Counted from the stretch's first letter, positions 32,515 to 41,257 are shown. The stretch is 64,000 nt of DNA from Lysinibacillus_B sp031181585 (GCF_047301505.1 NZ_CP154840.1:2170001-2234000), one strand, 5' to 3'. The notes: generated from the sequence alone by a model not told the origin. A program made the numbers and translations.

Positions 32515-33348
32515 TTAGGCAGCATCCGCTGCCACAGCAACAGGTTTTCCAATATGGGCAATGACCTTTTCAACTAATGGCTGCAGCAGATGACTATCAT
32601 GTACATTCCCAGGTGTAACGATCGTCCCCAATACAAAACCTTTTACGTCTGTCGCTGTATGAAAGGAATAGGCGAATTGTTTTGTACGCTCATCTTTCAC
32701 ATAGTAGCCACTTTCGGGGTCTGTGGTACTCTCTTTGATTTCTTTCATTTCCTCGCGTTCGAACTTCTCCGGGGGAAAAGGCTTCTTCCCATTTTCCTCC
32801 CGATCCAAATTTAGCTCCGCCTGGAGCTTCTCTTCATAAGCACGTGTTTCCTTACGTACGACTTTTTTATTGTACTTCCGTTTGTTGGCGCTGGCCTTCA
32901 CATGGGTTGAATCAATAAACACGTACTCTTCTGATAATAAACCATACTCCATAATTTCTTTTAGAATCCGGTAGAAAATTTGTTCGAAAATATCCTTCTC
33001 TTCAAAACGACGAACATAGTTCTTACCGAAGGTGGTGAAGTGTGGAACTTCTGTATGAAAACCGAAACCTAAAAACCAACGATACGCCATATTCGTTTCA
33101 ATTTCTTTGATTGTTTGACGCATCGAACGGATACCAAATGTATATTGAACAAATGTCATTTTATACAATACGATAGGATCGATGCTTGGTCGTCCAACAG
33201 CAGAGTAAAGATGTTCTGCTAATGGATAGATAAAGGTAAAATCAATGGCAGCATCCAGTTTGCGAAACAGATGGTCCATTGGTACAAGCTGGTCAATTGT
33301 CAGTATTTCAAGTTGTTCGTGTTCATTGATTTGGTTTTTCGTCATCAT
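32515..33348 (-). pseudogene. Truncated IS1182-family transposase
   Basis: From the ATG at 33348 (after GAGGTGAT) about 277 codons read MMTKNQINEHEQLEI and include the family's N-terminal domain (DHLFRKLDAAIDF, YSAVGRPSIDPIVLYKM) and the first acidic motif (YVFIDSTHVKASANKRK). The frame ends right after VAVAADAA, where intact transposases continue for roughly 200 residues with the remaining catalytic residues. It is therefore probably inactive. The longer frame back to 33585 has no ribosome site. Confidence 0.82.
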
Positions 33349-33641
33349 AGTTATCATCACCTCAGAATAGTAAGAAATATAGAAGGGCCACCCTTTTTCA
33401 GTAGCTGATACAAGTATTGAAGTGGCAGGCGCGAAGACACCAAAGGGAACAGCACGAGCTGAAGCACCCGGACTGAGCGCAGCGAGGGAGAAGGCTAAGG
33501 CCGTGTCCGTGGTAAGCGTAGCGCCTAGAGCGGAAATCGACGATTTCTTACTATGAATTGTAAATAGAAAAAAGACTGAAGCCAATTTAAAATTTCTTTG
33601 AGTTTGTCTTCAGCCTGAAGCGCCTCTATTCAGGAGCGCTT

Positions 33642-33858
33642 TTGTTGTAAACATGAAATACAATATAAATTTCAGCTAAGGAGGAAGGAAGCTGCAATTC
33701 GTACACTTTATTTTTAAACGGAAGATGGGATACTGTCGAGTCTAGCAATTGTAGATATAGAAGCATCGCTTCAAATTGGTAATAATACATATGTAAGTGC
33801 CCATCATATTGAATTACAATTGTAGAACAATACTTAAAAATAACCTGTTAATAAAAGC
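33642..33858 (+). other. Stretch with a possible gene remnant
   Basis: An AAGGAGGAAGG motif near 33680 looks like a ribosome site, but no start follows in a long frame. One frame (33732-33826) reads SLAIVDIEASLQIGNNTYV and ends just before an orphan terminator, while the sequence before it is in another frame. This fits a short decayed gene; evidence is thin. Confidence 0.25.
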
Positions 33859-33891
33859 AGCTGTCTACAAGATTCGTAGACAGCTTTTTTA
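33859..33891 (+). terminator. Orphan intrinsic terminator
   Basis: AGCTGTCTAC (33859-33868) and GTAGACAGCT (33876-33885) form a perfect 10 bp stem with six T. No intact plus-strand gene ends before it. Confidence 0.88.
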
Positions 33892-34109
33892 CATATTTAA
33901 AAACGCGAGATGTATCAATAATATCCACCTTGGGCATTTTAATGGAGAAACAGGTGAAATAGCCGCCAAGCTGGCGAGCCCTTCTAGCAGAGTTGTAACA
34001 AGGAGAGATCATCCAAGAAAGAGATTCCGAACCTGCCTGTTTACGTTTTAGTTGCCTAATTGAAGGGGAAAGGGTAGTTGAATCAAGAATCGACAGAGGA
34101 GAGTGGACT

Positions 34110-34694
34110 ATGATGAACAAAAAATGGTTAGCGGGCGCTTTCTTAAGTGCGGGATTACTTGCAGCATGCGGCGGTAATGATGAGAACGCGAACGAAAAAA
34201 ATACAGAAAGCAATGCAGATGATTCAACAGAGGAGTATCAAAATGCCGAGCATTCGCAGCTGCATCAGGATAATCCAGAAGAAGTTCCTCAAAAGTTAAT
34301 GAAGGCAGATGATCCGGCTTTCCAGGAGGGTGATAAAGTCACAATTCTCGCAAATCACATGGAGGGCATGGAAGGTGCCCAAGGAGAGGTAACAGGTGCC
34401 TATAGAACGACGGTTTATATGGTTTCTTACACACCGTTGACAGAAGGTGAGCCTGTGAAAGATTATAAATGGGTTGTTCATGAAGAATTGCTAACGGGAG
34501 AAGAAGCTCCGTTAGAGCCAGGTACAGAGGTTGTAATCAGTGCAAATCACATGGAAGGCATGGAAGGTGCTACAGCAGTGATTGAATCGGCAGAGGATAT
34601 AAATGTCTATATGGTTGATTATACTTCGTCAAACGGAGAAGAAGTAACAAACTATAAATGGCTTATCGAAAGTGAATTGGCTGTTAAAGAATAG
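34110..34694 (+). CDS. ydhK: YdhK-like lipoprotein (DUF1541)
   Basis: A 194-residue lipoprotein: signal peptide ending at LLAAC (Cys20), an acidic Asn/Glu-rich linker, then two DUF1541 repeats. Each repeat carries ANHMEGMEGA and ends in VYMV-Y...YKW, so the mature domain is a clear tandem duplication. The family is widespread in Firmicutes beside metal-resistance genes; its role is unknown and the His/Met-rich motif suggests metal binding. GAGGAGAGTGGACT precedes the double ATG. It stands alone here. Confidence 0.88.
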   Translation: MMNKKWLAGAFLSAGLLAACGGNDENANEKNTESNADDSTEEYQNAEHSQLHQDNPEEVPQKLMKADDPAFQEGDKVTILANHMEGMEGAQGEVTGAYRTTVYMVSYTPLTEGEPVKDYKWVVHEELLTGEEAPLEPGTEVVISANHMEGMEGATAVIESAEDINVYMVDYTSSNGEEVTNYKWLIESELAVKE

Positions 34695-34738
34695 TGATTT
34701 CTTCGCTTGGAAAGCGGACATAAAATTCAAATCATTTA

Positions 34739-34767
34739 TTGACAACCGAATTGAAGAAATGTATAGT
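34739..34767 (+). promoter_or_regulatory. SigA-type promoter of the rsgA leader transcript
   Basis: TTGACA (34739-34744), a 17-base spacer and TATAGT (34762-34767). The start site would fall near 34775, about 25 bases before the leader reading frame and 190 before the rsgA start. Confidence 0.85.
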
Positions 34768-34799
34768 TAATGTAAATTATGGAAAGAAGGTGATGTGAC

Positions 34800-34874
34800 A
34801 TGATGAACAATAGACGATTCGCGAAACTGCAATTCAACCAGTTCATGTTCACAAGCCTGTATTGTATAGTTTAA
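34800..34874 (+). CDS. Leader peptide (24 residues) upstream of rsgA
   Basis: ATG at 34800 follows AAGAAGGTGATGTGAC, a strong ribosome site. The frame encodes MMNNRRFAKLQFNQFMFTSL then YCIV and stops at 34872-34874. Placed between a promoter and a terminator that precedes rsgA, it has the layout of leader peptides in ribosome-mediated attenuators such as those of antibiotic-resistance genes. No amino acid run like that of biosynthetic leaders is seen, which favours response to stalled or drug-bound ribosomes over one amino acid. Confidence 0.65.
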   Translation: MMNNRRFAKLQFNQFMFTSLYCIV

Positions 34875-34938
34875 CTATGCAATTTTTCCCTGTGCGTCTG
34901 TAAACCTGTAACTGCTGAATTGCAGTTACAGGTTTTTT
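34825..34938 (+). promoter_or_regulatory. Terminator/antiterminator of the rsgA leader
   Basis: Terminator: AAACCTGTAACTGC (34902-34915) with GCAGTTACAGGTTT (34922-34935), six T. Alternative pairing: AACTGCAATTC inside the leader frame (34825-34835) is an exact complement of GAATTGCAGTT (34917-34927), which would break the top six pairs of the terminator. A third stem, ATTGTATAGT/ACTATGCAAT (34861-34870, 34874-34883), spans the leader stop codon. Confidence 0.65.
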
Positions 34939-34967
34939 ATTTTTCTTATAAATAGGAGGACGTACAG

Positions 34968-36017
34968 TTGAAATTAAGTCAAATTGGTTTTACAACATTT
35001 TTTGAGGAACAGTTAATCGACGGGCAGCAAAATCGTTCAGTTGGCCGTATCATATTAGAGCATAAACATTCGTATCGTGTCCTATGCGAACAAGGCGAGT
35101 GGCTGGCAACCGTTTCTGGCCATTTTGCCTATGAAACAAGTAATCGACTGGATTACCCGGCTGTTGGGGATTGGGTAATCGTTGAGAAGATGCCCGGAGA
35201 GGAAAAAGCTGTTATTCATCAGCTTTTAAAGAGACATTCCGCATTTGTTCGAAAGATTGCAGGAAGAGAAATTGAACAGCAAATTGTAGCGGCCAATGTA
35301 GATATCGTATTTCTTGTGATGAGCTTGAACGATGATTTTAATATCCGCCGGCTGGAGCGTTATATAACGGCCGCCTGGGATTCCGGAGCAAAGCCTGTTA
35401 TTGTGCTGACTAAGGCAGATCTATGTGATGATTCAGTTCCTTTCATCATGGATATAGAGCGTAATGCGCCGGGTATTGAGTATATTTTGACAAGTATGGT
35501 CACTAATGAAGGAATCGCACAGCTCAAGGGAATTCTTCAAGAAGGCATAACAGCGGCATTACTTGGCTCTTCAGGCGCCGGGAAATCCTCATTAACAAAT
35601 GCTCTGATGGAAAATGATTCAATGAAAGTATCATCCATACGTGAATCAGATGCTAGGGGACGCCACACAACAACTCACCGGGAGCTGTTGATGCTGCCTT
35701 CTGGAGGATGTCTGATAGATACACCAGGCATGCGCGAATTGCAGCTATGGGATCAAAGAGAAAGTTTAGACGCCAGTTTCAGGGATATTGAAGCACTTGC
35801 TGCACATTGCCGATTCCGTGACTGCACACATAGTAAAGAACCTCATTGCGCTGTCCAGAGAGCAATTAAAGAAGGGGAGCTCGAAACAGCAAGGCTTCAG
35901 AGCTATTTAAAGCTTGGCAAGGAAATTGCCTTCCTCGAAAAAAAGCTAAATACTCAAAACAAGCTTGAAGCAAAACGTAAACAGAAAAAGGTGTCAAAAG
36001 GAATAAAAAGAAAATAA
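34968..36017 (+). CDS. rsgA: Ribosome small-subunit GTPase RsgA, paralogue-type
   Basis: A 349-residue circularly permuted GTPase. An OB-fold comes first (about 25-95), then G4 TKAD (near 147), G1 GSSGAGKSS (near 200), the switch segment RGRHTTTHR, G3 DTPG (near 250) and the zinc site CRFRDCTHSKEPHC. RsgA binds the 30S subunit, helps its late assembly and hydrolyses GTP on the ribosome. The tail is very basic (KLEAKRKQKKVSKGIKRK). The TTG start follows AGGAGGACGTACAG. Its isolated position suggests a second copy, since the housekeeping gene normally sits in the prpC-prkC region. The upstream attenuator is unusual. Confidence 0.92.
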   Translation: MKLSQIGFTTFFEEQLIDGQQNRSVGRIILEHKHSYRVLCEQGEWLATVSGHFAYETSNRLDYPAVGDWVIVEKMPGEEKAVIHQLLKRHSAFVRKIAGREIEQQIVAANVDIVFLVMSLNDDFNIRRLERYITAAWDSGAKPVIVLTKADLCDDSVPFIMDIERNAPGIEYILTSMVTNEGIAQLKGILQEGITAALLGSSGAGKSSLTNALMENDSMKVSSIRESDARGRHTTTHRELLMLPSGGCLIDTPGMRELQLWDQRESLDASFRDIEALAAHCRFRDCTHSKEPHCAVQRAIKEGELETARLQSYLKLGKEIAFLEKKLNTQNKLEAKRKQKKVSKGIKRK

Positions 36018-36103
36018 AGAACGTGAGAAAAAGACAGCAGGCTGGCTAAGAGTTTGGCGTCCTCAAACCTTCGACACCTGACGGATTAACCGGTGTTAAA
36101 TAA

Positions 36104-36125
36104 GTGCCGCTGTAATATGCGGCAC
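36104..36125 (+). terminator. Weak hairpin after rsgA
   Basis: GTGCCGC (36104-36110) pairs with GCGGCAC (36119-36125); AATTTAATT follows without a firm U-tract. Confidence 0.4.
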
Positions 36126-36176
36126 AATTTAATTAGTATATTGTTTTTAAAAAAAGAATAGAGGTTGAAGAGAAAG

Positions 36177-36923
36177 ATGATTACATTTGATCATATTAAT
36201 CGGGATGGAAATCTTTTAAACGAAAAAGAATTGTATAGACAATACCATACTCCTGACATGTTAAGCCGTTATGACAGTAATTTAATTGATTTCAAGAAGA
36301 TGCCGAATTTACGAGAGTTTAAAGAAATTGAGCAGCTATTACATAACTATCACAAACAATATAGGCAGAATCATTTAAAGTTTACGTTTCCTCCAAATGA
36401 AAAAATCAGCGGGGAAATAGCAGAGTATCTAACACGTGAGGGCTATTCAATTGGTTTTTTGGAACTCTATTCTATAGAACCAAATAAATTTTCATCTACG
36501 GGGAACCCAGCAGTAAAGGTACAATTTGTAACAGAAGATGAGCTAGAGGCTACACTTGAGCTGAATTATAAAGAAGATTTACATTACGGTATTAATTTTG
36601 CAAAGGAAAAGAAAGAGCAGCTTCAGCATCTTTTTATACGCAATGACAGACATTTTGTCATTGCTTATGTTGATGAAGTGCCAGCGGGATTTTTACACTT
36701 AATTGAACATCCGGAAATCGTGGAAATCGATAACTTCTTTGTTTTAAAATCGATGCAAAGAAACGGGATTGGAAGTCAAATTCAGCAGTTTGTTATGGAT
36801 CATTTCGCAGATAAAACTATCATTCTGGTCGCAGACGGGGAAGATACGGCAAAGGATATGTACCGTAAACAGAATTATCAATATCTAGGTTTTAAATACG
36901 AGGTGTTGAGAGTTGATGAGTAA
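36177..36923 (+). CDS. GNAT-family acetyltransferase
   Basis: About 248 residues. The C-terminal half (about 120-245) is a GNAT fold: VEIDNFFVLKSMQRNGIGSQIQQFV carries the acetyl-CoA motif (RNGIGSQ for Q/RxxGxG/A), and KDMYRKQNYQYLGF is the C-terminal GNAT strand-helix. The N-terminal half is a partner domain without an obvious acetyl-CoA site. The ATG at 36177 has GAGG and GAAGAG upstream; a TTG 12 bases earlier is less likely. The substrate is unknown. Confidence 0.85.
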   Translation: MITFDHINRDGNLLNEKELYRQYHTPDMLSRYDSNLIDFKKMPNLREFKEIEQLLHNYHKQYRQNHLKFTFPPNEKISGEIAEYLTREGYSIGFLELYSIEPNKFSSTGNPAVKVQFVTEDELEATLELNYKEDLHYGINFAKEKKEQLQHLFIRNDRHFVIAYVDEVPAGFLHLIEHPEIVEIDNFFVLKSMQRNGIGSQIQQFVMDHFADKTIILVADGEDTAKDMYRKQNYQYLGFKYEVLRVDE

Positions 36924-36994
36924 GGGGAATGTCGGTTACTATAAGAGTATATTTACAATTATTTGAAATAAAATTAATTCCGGTAGGTGGTTAC

Positions 36995-37174
36995 ATGACG
37001 GCAAACTCAAAAAAGAAAAAGAAAAAGAAAAAACAAAAAGAATATGATAGTGAAAGTTTTCTAGAAATAGTGGTTGGAGAGTTTATAGCTCCGGTTTTTG
37101 AGAGTTTTATTATGCCTGTTATTTTATTTATCCCTCGAATGGTAGTTCGGATGTGTCGGTTTATTTTTGATTAA
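36995..37174 (+). CDS. Small Lys-rich membrane-associated protein
   Basis: A 59-residue protein: MTANS, then a run of eight Lys, a short acidic linker (EYDSESFLE) and a hydrophobic C-terminal half (IAPVFESFIMPVILFIPRMVV) ending in RMCRFIFD. It could be tail-anchored or peripheral. GGTAGGTGGTTAC precedes the ATG. The frame upstream to 36929 is rejected because it overlaps weak sequence. Not recognised. It follows the GNAT gene by 71 bases and probably shares its transcript. Confidence 0.6.
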   Translation: MTANSKKKKKKKKQKEYDSESFLEIVVGEFIAPVFESFIMPVILFIPRMVVRMCRFIFD

Positions 37175-37339
37175 CAAGGATGTACCGATTCATCTCTATA
37201 CTAGCCCGCTTTTAGGCTAGTAAACGATGCTCTCTCCACGATAGATATAAAGACATTCATGACCTTCACATTAAATGATGAAGTTCAGCATTCTATCCAA
37301 AGGGTGTTGAGAATCTGTAATAATAGTGAGATATGCTAG

Positions 37340-37364
37340 GATTGTCCTGTCGGGCAATCTTTTT
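37340..37364 (+). terminator. Intrinsic terminator
   Basis: GATTGTCC (37340-37347) pairs with GGGCAATC (37352-37359) with one G-U; five T follow. Confidence 0.8.
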
Positions 37365-37425
37365 AAATTCTTAAAAAGAAGAAAAAATGGGAATTCACAT
37401 CATTATTAATGAAGAGGTGTTGTTT

Positions 37426-37938
37426 ATGGGAAATGCAATTATGATTGAACAGGTAGATACAGCAGTAGATTATGCTCATGAGCTGGCTGAATTGCTAATA
37501 AAAGTTGTCCATGATGGGGCATCTGTTGGATTTTTGCCGCCGCTCTCATATGAGGATGCTGCAGCATATTGGAGGAGTGTTTTACAGACAAATATCATTG
37601 TTTTCGCTGCGAAGATCGACGGTCAAATTGCAGGGACAGTTCAACTAGATTTATGTACAAAACAAAACGGCCTTCACCGGGCAGAAATTGCAAAGTTAAT
37701 GACACATCCGGGCTACCGGAGAAAAGGCATTGCTAGATTATTGATGAAGGCTGCTGAGGAGAGGTTGTTACTGGAGAAAAGATCCTTAGTCACTCTTGAT
37801 ACGAGAGAAGGTGATCCGTCTAATCTCCTCTATTCATCCCTTGGCTTTATTGAAGCTGGCAGGATTCCCATGTATGCGAAATCCGAAGACGGCACGCTGC
37901 ATGCAACGGTATTTTATTATAAAATTTATGATATTTAA
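37426..37938 (+). CDS. GNAT-family acetyltransferase
   Basis: A 170-residue single-domain GNAT. The acetyl-CoA motif is HPGYRRKGIARLLMKAAEE, and LYSSLGFIEAGRIPMYA is the family's C-terminal element. Preceding strands (FAAKIDGQIAGTVQLDL) are normal. The ATG at 37426 has GAGGTG seven bases upstream; an earlier in-frame ATG at 37387 has no ribosome site. The substrate cannot be inferred. The gene stands alone behind a terminator. Confidence 0.88.
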   Translation: MGNAIMIEQVDTAVDYAHELAELLIKVVHDGASVGFLPPLSYEDAAAYWRSVLQTNIIVFAAKIDGQIAGTVQLDLCTKQNGLHRAEIAKLMTHPGYRRKGIARLLMKAAEERLLLEKRSLVTLDTREGDPSNLLYSSLGFIEAGRIPMYAKSEDGTLHATVFYYKIYDI

Positions 37939-38042
37939 TGAAGAAATCCTCATATTTTCACTTTTTCAACGGTAAAATTGAATGAGCGTTGAGACAAGCG
38001 TCGGCCGCTCTTTAACCACTTTACCGATGAAAAGAGGATGAA

Positions 38043-39305
38043 ATGAAAACCAAGTGGGTTGTCAGGGCCTTATTATTGTACGTTGTCTATGCAGTTGCCA
38101 TGTTTGCTTATATTTTTTTAAGTGACAATAGCGGGGTACCGGATGCTTTACGAGGAACTGTAGCTGATCCTAGTACATTCATGTCACAGCGAGAACTTTA
38201 TTTAAGTGAAGGGTATTCAAAAACAAGGAATTTTCTTTACTTCATCATTACACCGTTTGAATGGCTTGTTTATATTGTTATTTTAATAACCGGCCTTTCT
38301 CGGGTGTTTGAACGCTGGGGGCAGAGAACCTCGAAATGGGTTGTGGGACAAACGGTCGTTTACCTGTTCTTTTTAACATTTACAACATCTCTTCTCATGC
38401 TGCCGCTGCGCTATTTGACACATTGGATATCAATGCAATATGGACTCAGCACACAGCCTGCAGCTGAATGGCTGAAGCATAATGCAATCGATTTCTGCTT
38501 TGATTTTGCCTGGGCGTTTATGATAGTAAGCATTATTTACTTCTTCATCCGGAGAAGCATCAAGCGCTGGTGGCTTTATGTGTGGATTTTGACGATTCCA
38601 CTTATGCTGTTTTATTTATTCGTAAAACCTGAAATCATTGATCCGTTATACAATGATTTTACGCCAATCGAGAATAAACAGCTGGAGGAAAAAATCTTAA
38701 CCCTTGCCGGACAGGCAGGTATACCGGCAGAGCATGTATATGAGGTGAAGATGGCTGAGCAGACAAATACGATGAATGCCTATGTAACCGGCATCGGCAG
38801 TAATACACGTATTGTGCTATGGGATACGACCCTCAAACAATTGTCTGAAGGGGAAATCCTCTTTGTGATGGCGCATGAAATGGGACATTATGTGAAGAAG
38901 GATGTTTATCGTGGAATGATTCTTTATTTCGCTATTACGTTCGTATCTTTCTGGCTCGTGGCGAAAATCATGAACCGCTTAATTCGAAAGCACGGCAAAA
39001 CACTTCGTATTAAACGAATCCAAGAACTCCATTCATTACCACTTTATTTACTGCTATCGTCCGTCATTCTTTTTGCATCTGATCCATTGTCAAATATGGT
39101 ATCTCGTCATGAGGAAGTTTTGGCCGATCAATATGCTCTTGAACTTGTAAAAAATGAAGAGGATGCGATTTCTACATTCCAGGCACTTGCCAAGTCCAGC
39201 TTGAGTGAGTCAAATCCACCGCTTCTCGTCAAATGGTTCCGTTACTCTCATCCACCGCTTATCGACAGGATTTATAATGTGAAGAAACAGGACAGCGAAA
39301 AGTAA
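38043..39305 (+). CDS. Ste24/HtpX-type M48 membrane metalloprotease
   Basis: A 420-residue zinc metalloprotease of the CAAX endopeptidase (Ste24) kind. HEMGH near 278-282 is the zinc motif and the Glu of HEEVLADQYALEL near 359 is the third ligand. About six or seven membrane spans surround the active site (four before residue 210, one or two after 300). The segment EIIDPLYNDFTPIENKQLEEKI is a Ste24 hallmark. Bacterial members are thought to act in membrane protein quality control. Monogenic with its own terminator. Confidence 0.92.
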   Translation: MKTKWVVRALLLYVVYAVAMFAYIFLSDNSGVPDALRGTVADPSTFMSQRELYLSEGYSKTRNFLYFIITPFEWLVYIVILITGLSRVFERWGQRTSKWVVGQTVVYLFFLTFTTSLLMLPLRYLTHWISMQYGLSTQPAAEWLKHNAIDFCFDFAWAFMIVSIIYFFIRRSIKRWWLYVWILTIPLMLFYLFVKPEIIDPLYNDFTPIENKQLEEKILTLAGQAGIPAEHVYEVKMAEQTNTMNAYVTGIGSNTRIVLWDTTLKQLSEGEILFVMAHEMGHYVKKDVYRGMILYFAITFVSFWLVAKIMNRLIRKHGKTLRIKRIQELHSLPLYLLLSSVILFASDPLSNMVSRHEEVLADQYALELVKNEEDAISTFQALAKSSLSESNPPLLVKWFRYSHPPLIDRIYNVKKQDSEK

Positions 39306-39323
39306 TAGACTGTTTCTACTAAA

Positions 39324-39358
39324 AAACACCTTGCCCAGCCGCAGCAAGGTGTTTTAAG
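39324..39358 (+). terminator. Strong intrinsic terminator
   Basis: AAACACCTTGC (39324-39334) and GCAAGGTGTTT (39344-39354) form a perfect 11 bp stem followed by TAAGTTTTT. Confidence 0.88.
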
Positions 39359-39599
39359 TTTTTAATCCGGAAGTTGTCCATTTATCAGTATGAGGTATAC
39401 CAACACTATTAATAAGACATTTTTCGGGCTTATTCTTATTCGCGTGGGGAAAAGAATAACTAGGTTTTTCAGCGAATATAATGAAACGATTGTGACTGGA
39501 TTCAAGAAAAGGATTTTTTAAGCTTTAGGTAATAACAGAAAAGCGACTTAACATATAGGAAACAGCCTACTCATTCAAAAGAAAAAAGGGTGTGGAGAG

Positions 39600-41090
39600 A
39601 TGACGCAATCTACAAATGCAAAATTTATTATCATCGGAAGCGGCTTTGCAGGCCTCATTGCTGCAGTCAGGTTACAGCAAATTGGAGAAAATGACATTAT
39701 TATTTTGGAGCGTGCCGGAGATATTGGGGGAGTTTGGCGGGACAACCGTTATCCAGGATGCGCCTGCGATGTGGAGTCTCATCTATATTCCCTATCCTTT
39801 GCTCAAAATCCAGACTGGAGTCATAGCTTTGCAGGACAGCCCGAAATTCACAGCTATTTGCAAGATTGTTTTGGACAGTTCGGTCTGTTGGATTCTATAC
39901 GCTTTCATCATGAGGTGCAGAAGATGGTTTGGCAGGAAGAAAAGGGGATCTGGCATATCCAGACGAACGAAGGAGAATATCGAGCGAGAATGGTGATAGG
40001 GGCTTTTGGTGCATTAAGCGATCCATCAATTCCGAAGTTGGATGGGATCGAAAAATTTAAAGGCCAAAGTTTTCACTCTGCGCAGTGGCCGGCAAACCTT
40101 GATTTGACAAACAAGAAGGTTGCGGTCATTGGCACGGGAGCTTCAGCTATTCAATTTATTCCAGAAATCCAGCCGGAAGTCCAGCAGCTTCATGTATTCC
40201 AGCGTACACCGGCATGGGTCATTCCACGATTAGACAGCCCGATCAGCGAGACAAAGAAAAGGCTATTCCGGTATGTCCCATTACTCCAGCGAGCCAACCG
40301 GTTAAAGATCTATACAGCACGCGAATTCATGGTACTCGGTTTCAAGCACCCAAGGATGATGCAAAAGGTAAAGGAAGAGGCGTTATCACATATGTTCAGT
40401 GCCATTTCTGATCCTAATTTGCGTAGAAAGCTGACACCAGACTATGAGATCGGCTGTAAACGCATTCTATTGTCAAATACGTATTATCCTTCCCTCGCTC
40501 AGCCGAATGTGGAAGTGAACATAAATGGCATTGCAGAAGTCGTAGCCGATGGCATAATCGATAAGTGCGGTCATTTTATAGATGTGGATATTTTAATATA
40601 TGGGACAGGCTTTAAAGTAACGAACGCCCCTTTAACAGAGTATGTGTACGGGAAAGCAGGTCAGACACTTGCACAGGTTTGGAATGGCAGTCCGAAAGCC
40701 TACTTGGGGATTACAGTACCGGACTTTCCGAACCTATTCCTCATGCAAGGGCCAAACACAGGTCTCGGTCATTCATCAGTTCTGCTGATGATGGAGGCAC
40801 AAGCAGTGCACATTCAGAAAGCAGTGAAACATATGCGTGCAAAAAGACTGGATGTTATCGAACCTAAACGAGAAGCACAGCAGCGCTTTGTTGAAAAAAC
40901 AGCTTTGGCGCTAAAGGACACCGTATGGGAGAAGGGTGGATGTACAAGCTGGTATATCGATCAAACTGGAAGAAATGCATCTATATGGCCAAGCTACACA
41001 TTTGTTTACCGTAGGCTAGTTGGGAACTTTCGGGAGGGTGATTATGAAACTCGTTTAGGAGGAATACCGCCCTTAATTTTACGTAGTTAA
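39600..41090 (+). CDS. Flavin monooxygenase of the Baeyer-Villiger type
   Basis: A 496-residue FAD/NADPH enzyme. The FAD Rossmann motif GSGFAGLIAA lies near 13-22, the NADPH Rossmann motif GTGASAIQFIPE near 178-189, and the BVMO fingerprint FxGxxxHxxxW reads FKGQSFHSAQW near 154-164. PGCACDVESHLYSLSF and HVFQRTPAWVIPR are typical of cyclohexanone- and steroid-type BVMOs. It inserts oxygen into ketones or oxidises heteroatoms. GTGTGGAGAG leads the ATG. No pathway partners are adjacent, so the substrate is open. The 39360-39599 region upstream shows no gene. Confidence 0.92.
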   Translation: MTQSTNAKFIIIGSGFAGLIAAVRLQQIGENDIIILERAGDIGGVWRDNRYPGCACDVESHLYSLSFAQNPDWSHSFAGQPEIHSYLQDCFGQFGLLDSIRFHHEVQKMVWQEEKGIWHIQTNEGEYRARMVIGAFGALSDPSIPKLDGIEKFKGQSFHSAQWPANLDLTNKKVAVIGTGASAIQFIPEIQPEVQQLHVFQRTPAWVIPRLDSPISETKKRLFRYVPLLQRANRLKIYTAREFMVLGFKHPRMMQKVKEEALSHMFSAISDPNLRRKLTPDYEIGCKRILLSNTYYPSLAQPNVEVNINGIAEVVADGIIDKCGHFIDVDILIYGTGFKVTNAPLTEYVYGKAGQTLAQVWNGSPKAYLGITVPDFPNLFLMQGPNTGLGHSSVLLMMEAQAVHIQKAVKHMRAKRLDVIEPKREAQQRFVEKTALALKDTVWEKGGCTSWYIDQTGRNASIWPSYTFVYRRLVGNFREGDYETRLGGIPPLILRS

Positions 41091-41143
41091 CATAGAGATA
41101 AACAATTGGAGATCCATTTATTGTTAATAAGAATCATAAATTT

Positions 41144-41171
41144 AGCCTCCAGCTTGAGCTGCAGGCTTTTT
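41144..41171 (+). terminator. Intrinsic terminator after the monooxygenase
   Basis: AGCCTCCAGCT (41144-41154) pairs with AGCTGCAGGCT (41157-41167) with one C-C mismatch; five T follow. Confidence 0.85.
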
Positions 41172-41257
41172 ATTGATTAGTATACTGCCATTTCAATATG
41201 TATAAGATTTAAGTCTATTTAATTCAATTTGTCACCAAGGATACTATTTCAGCATTT

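Larger units (their letters stand above)
32363..33641 (-). mobile_element. Internally deleted IS1182-like element with both ends kept
   Basis: The left end (32363-32401) and the reverse complement of the right end (33603-33641) share AAGCGC, AGAGGCGCTTCAG and TGAAGACAAA in the same order. The transposase gene between them lacks its C-terminal part. Full IS1182-type elements are usually 1.6-1.9 kb; this is 1,279 bases. Each end can fold as a hairpin (AAGCGCCTC/GAGGCGCTT on the left). A related hairpin lies inside at 32487-32505. Confidence 0.7.

Noticed and set aside
39616..39996. Second plus frame inside the monooxygenase gene
   Set aside because: It overlaps conserved FAD-binding sequence and has no ribosome site.
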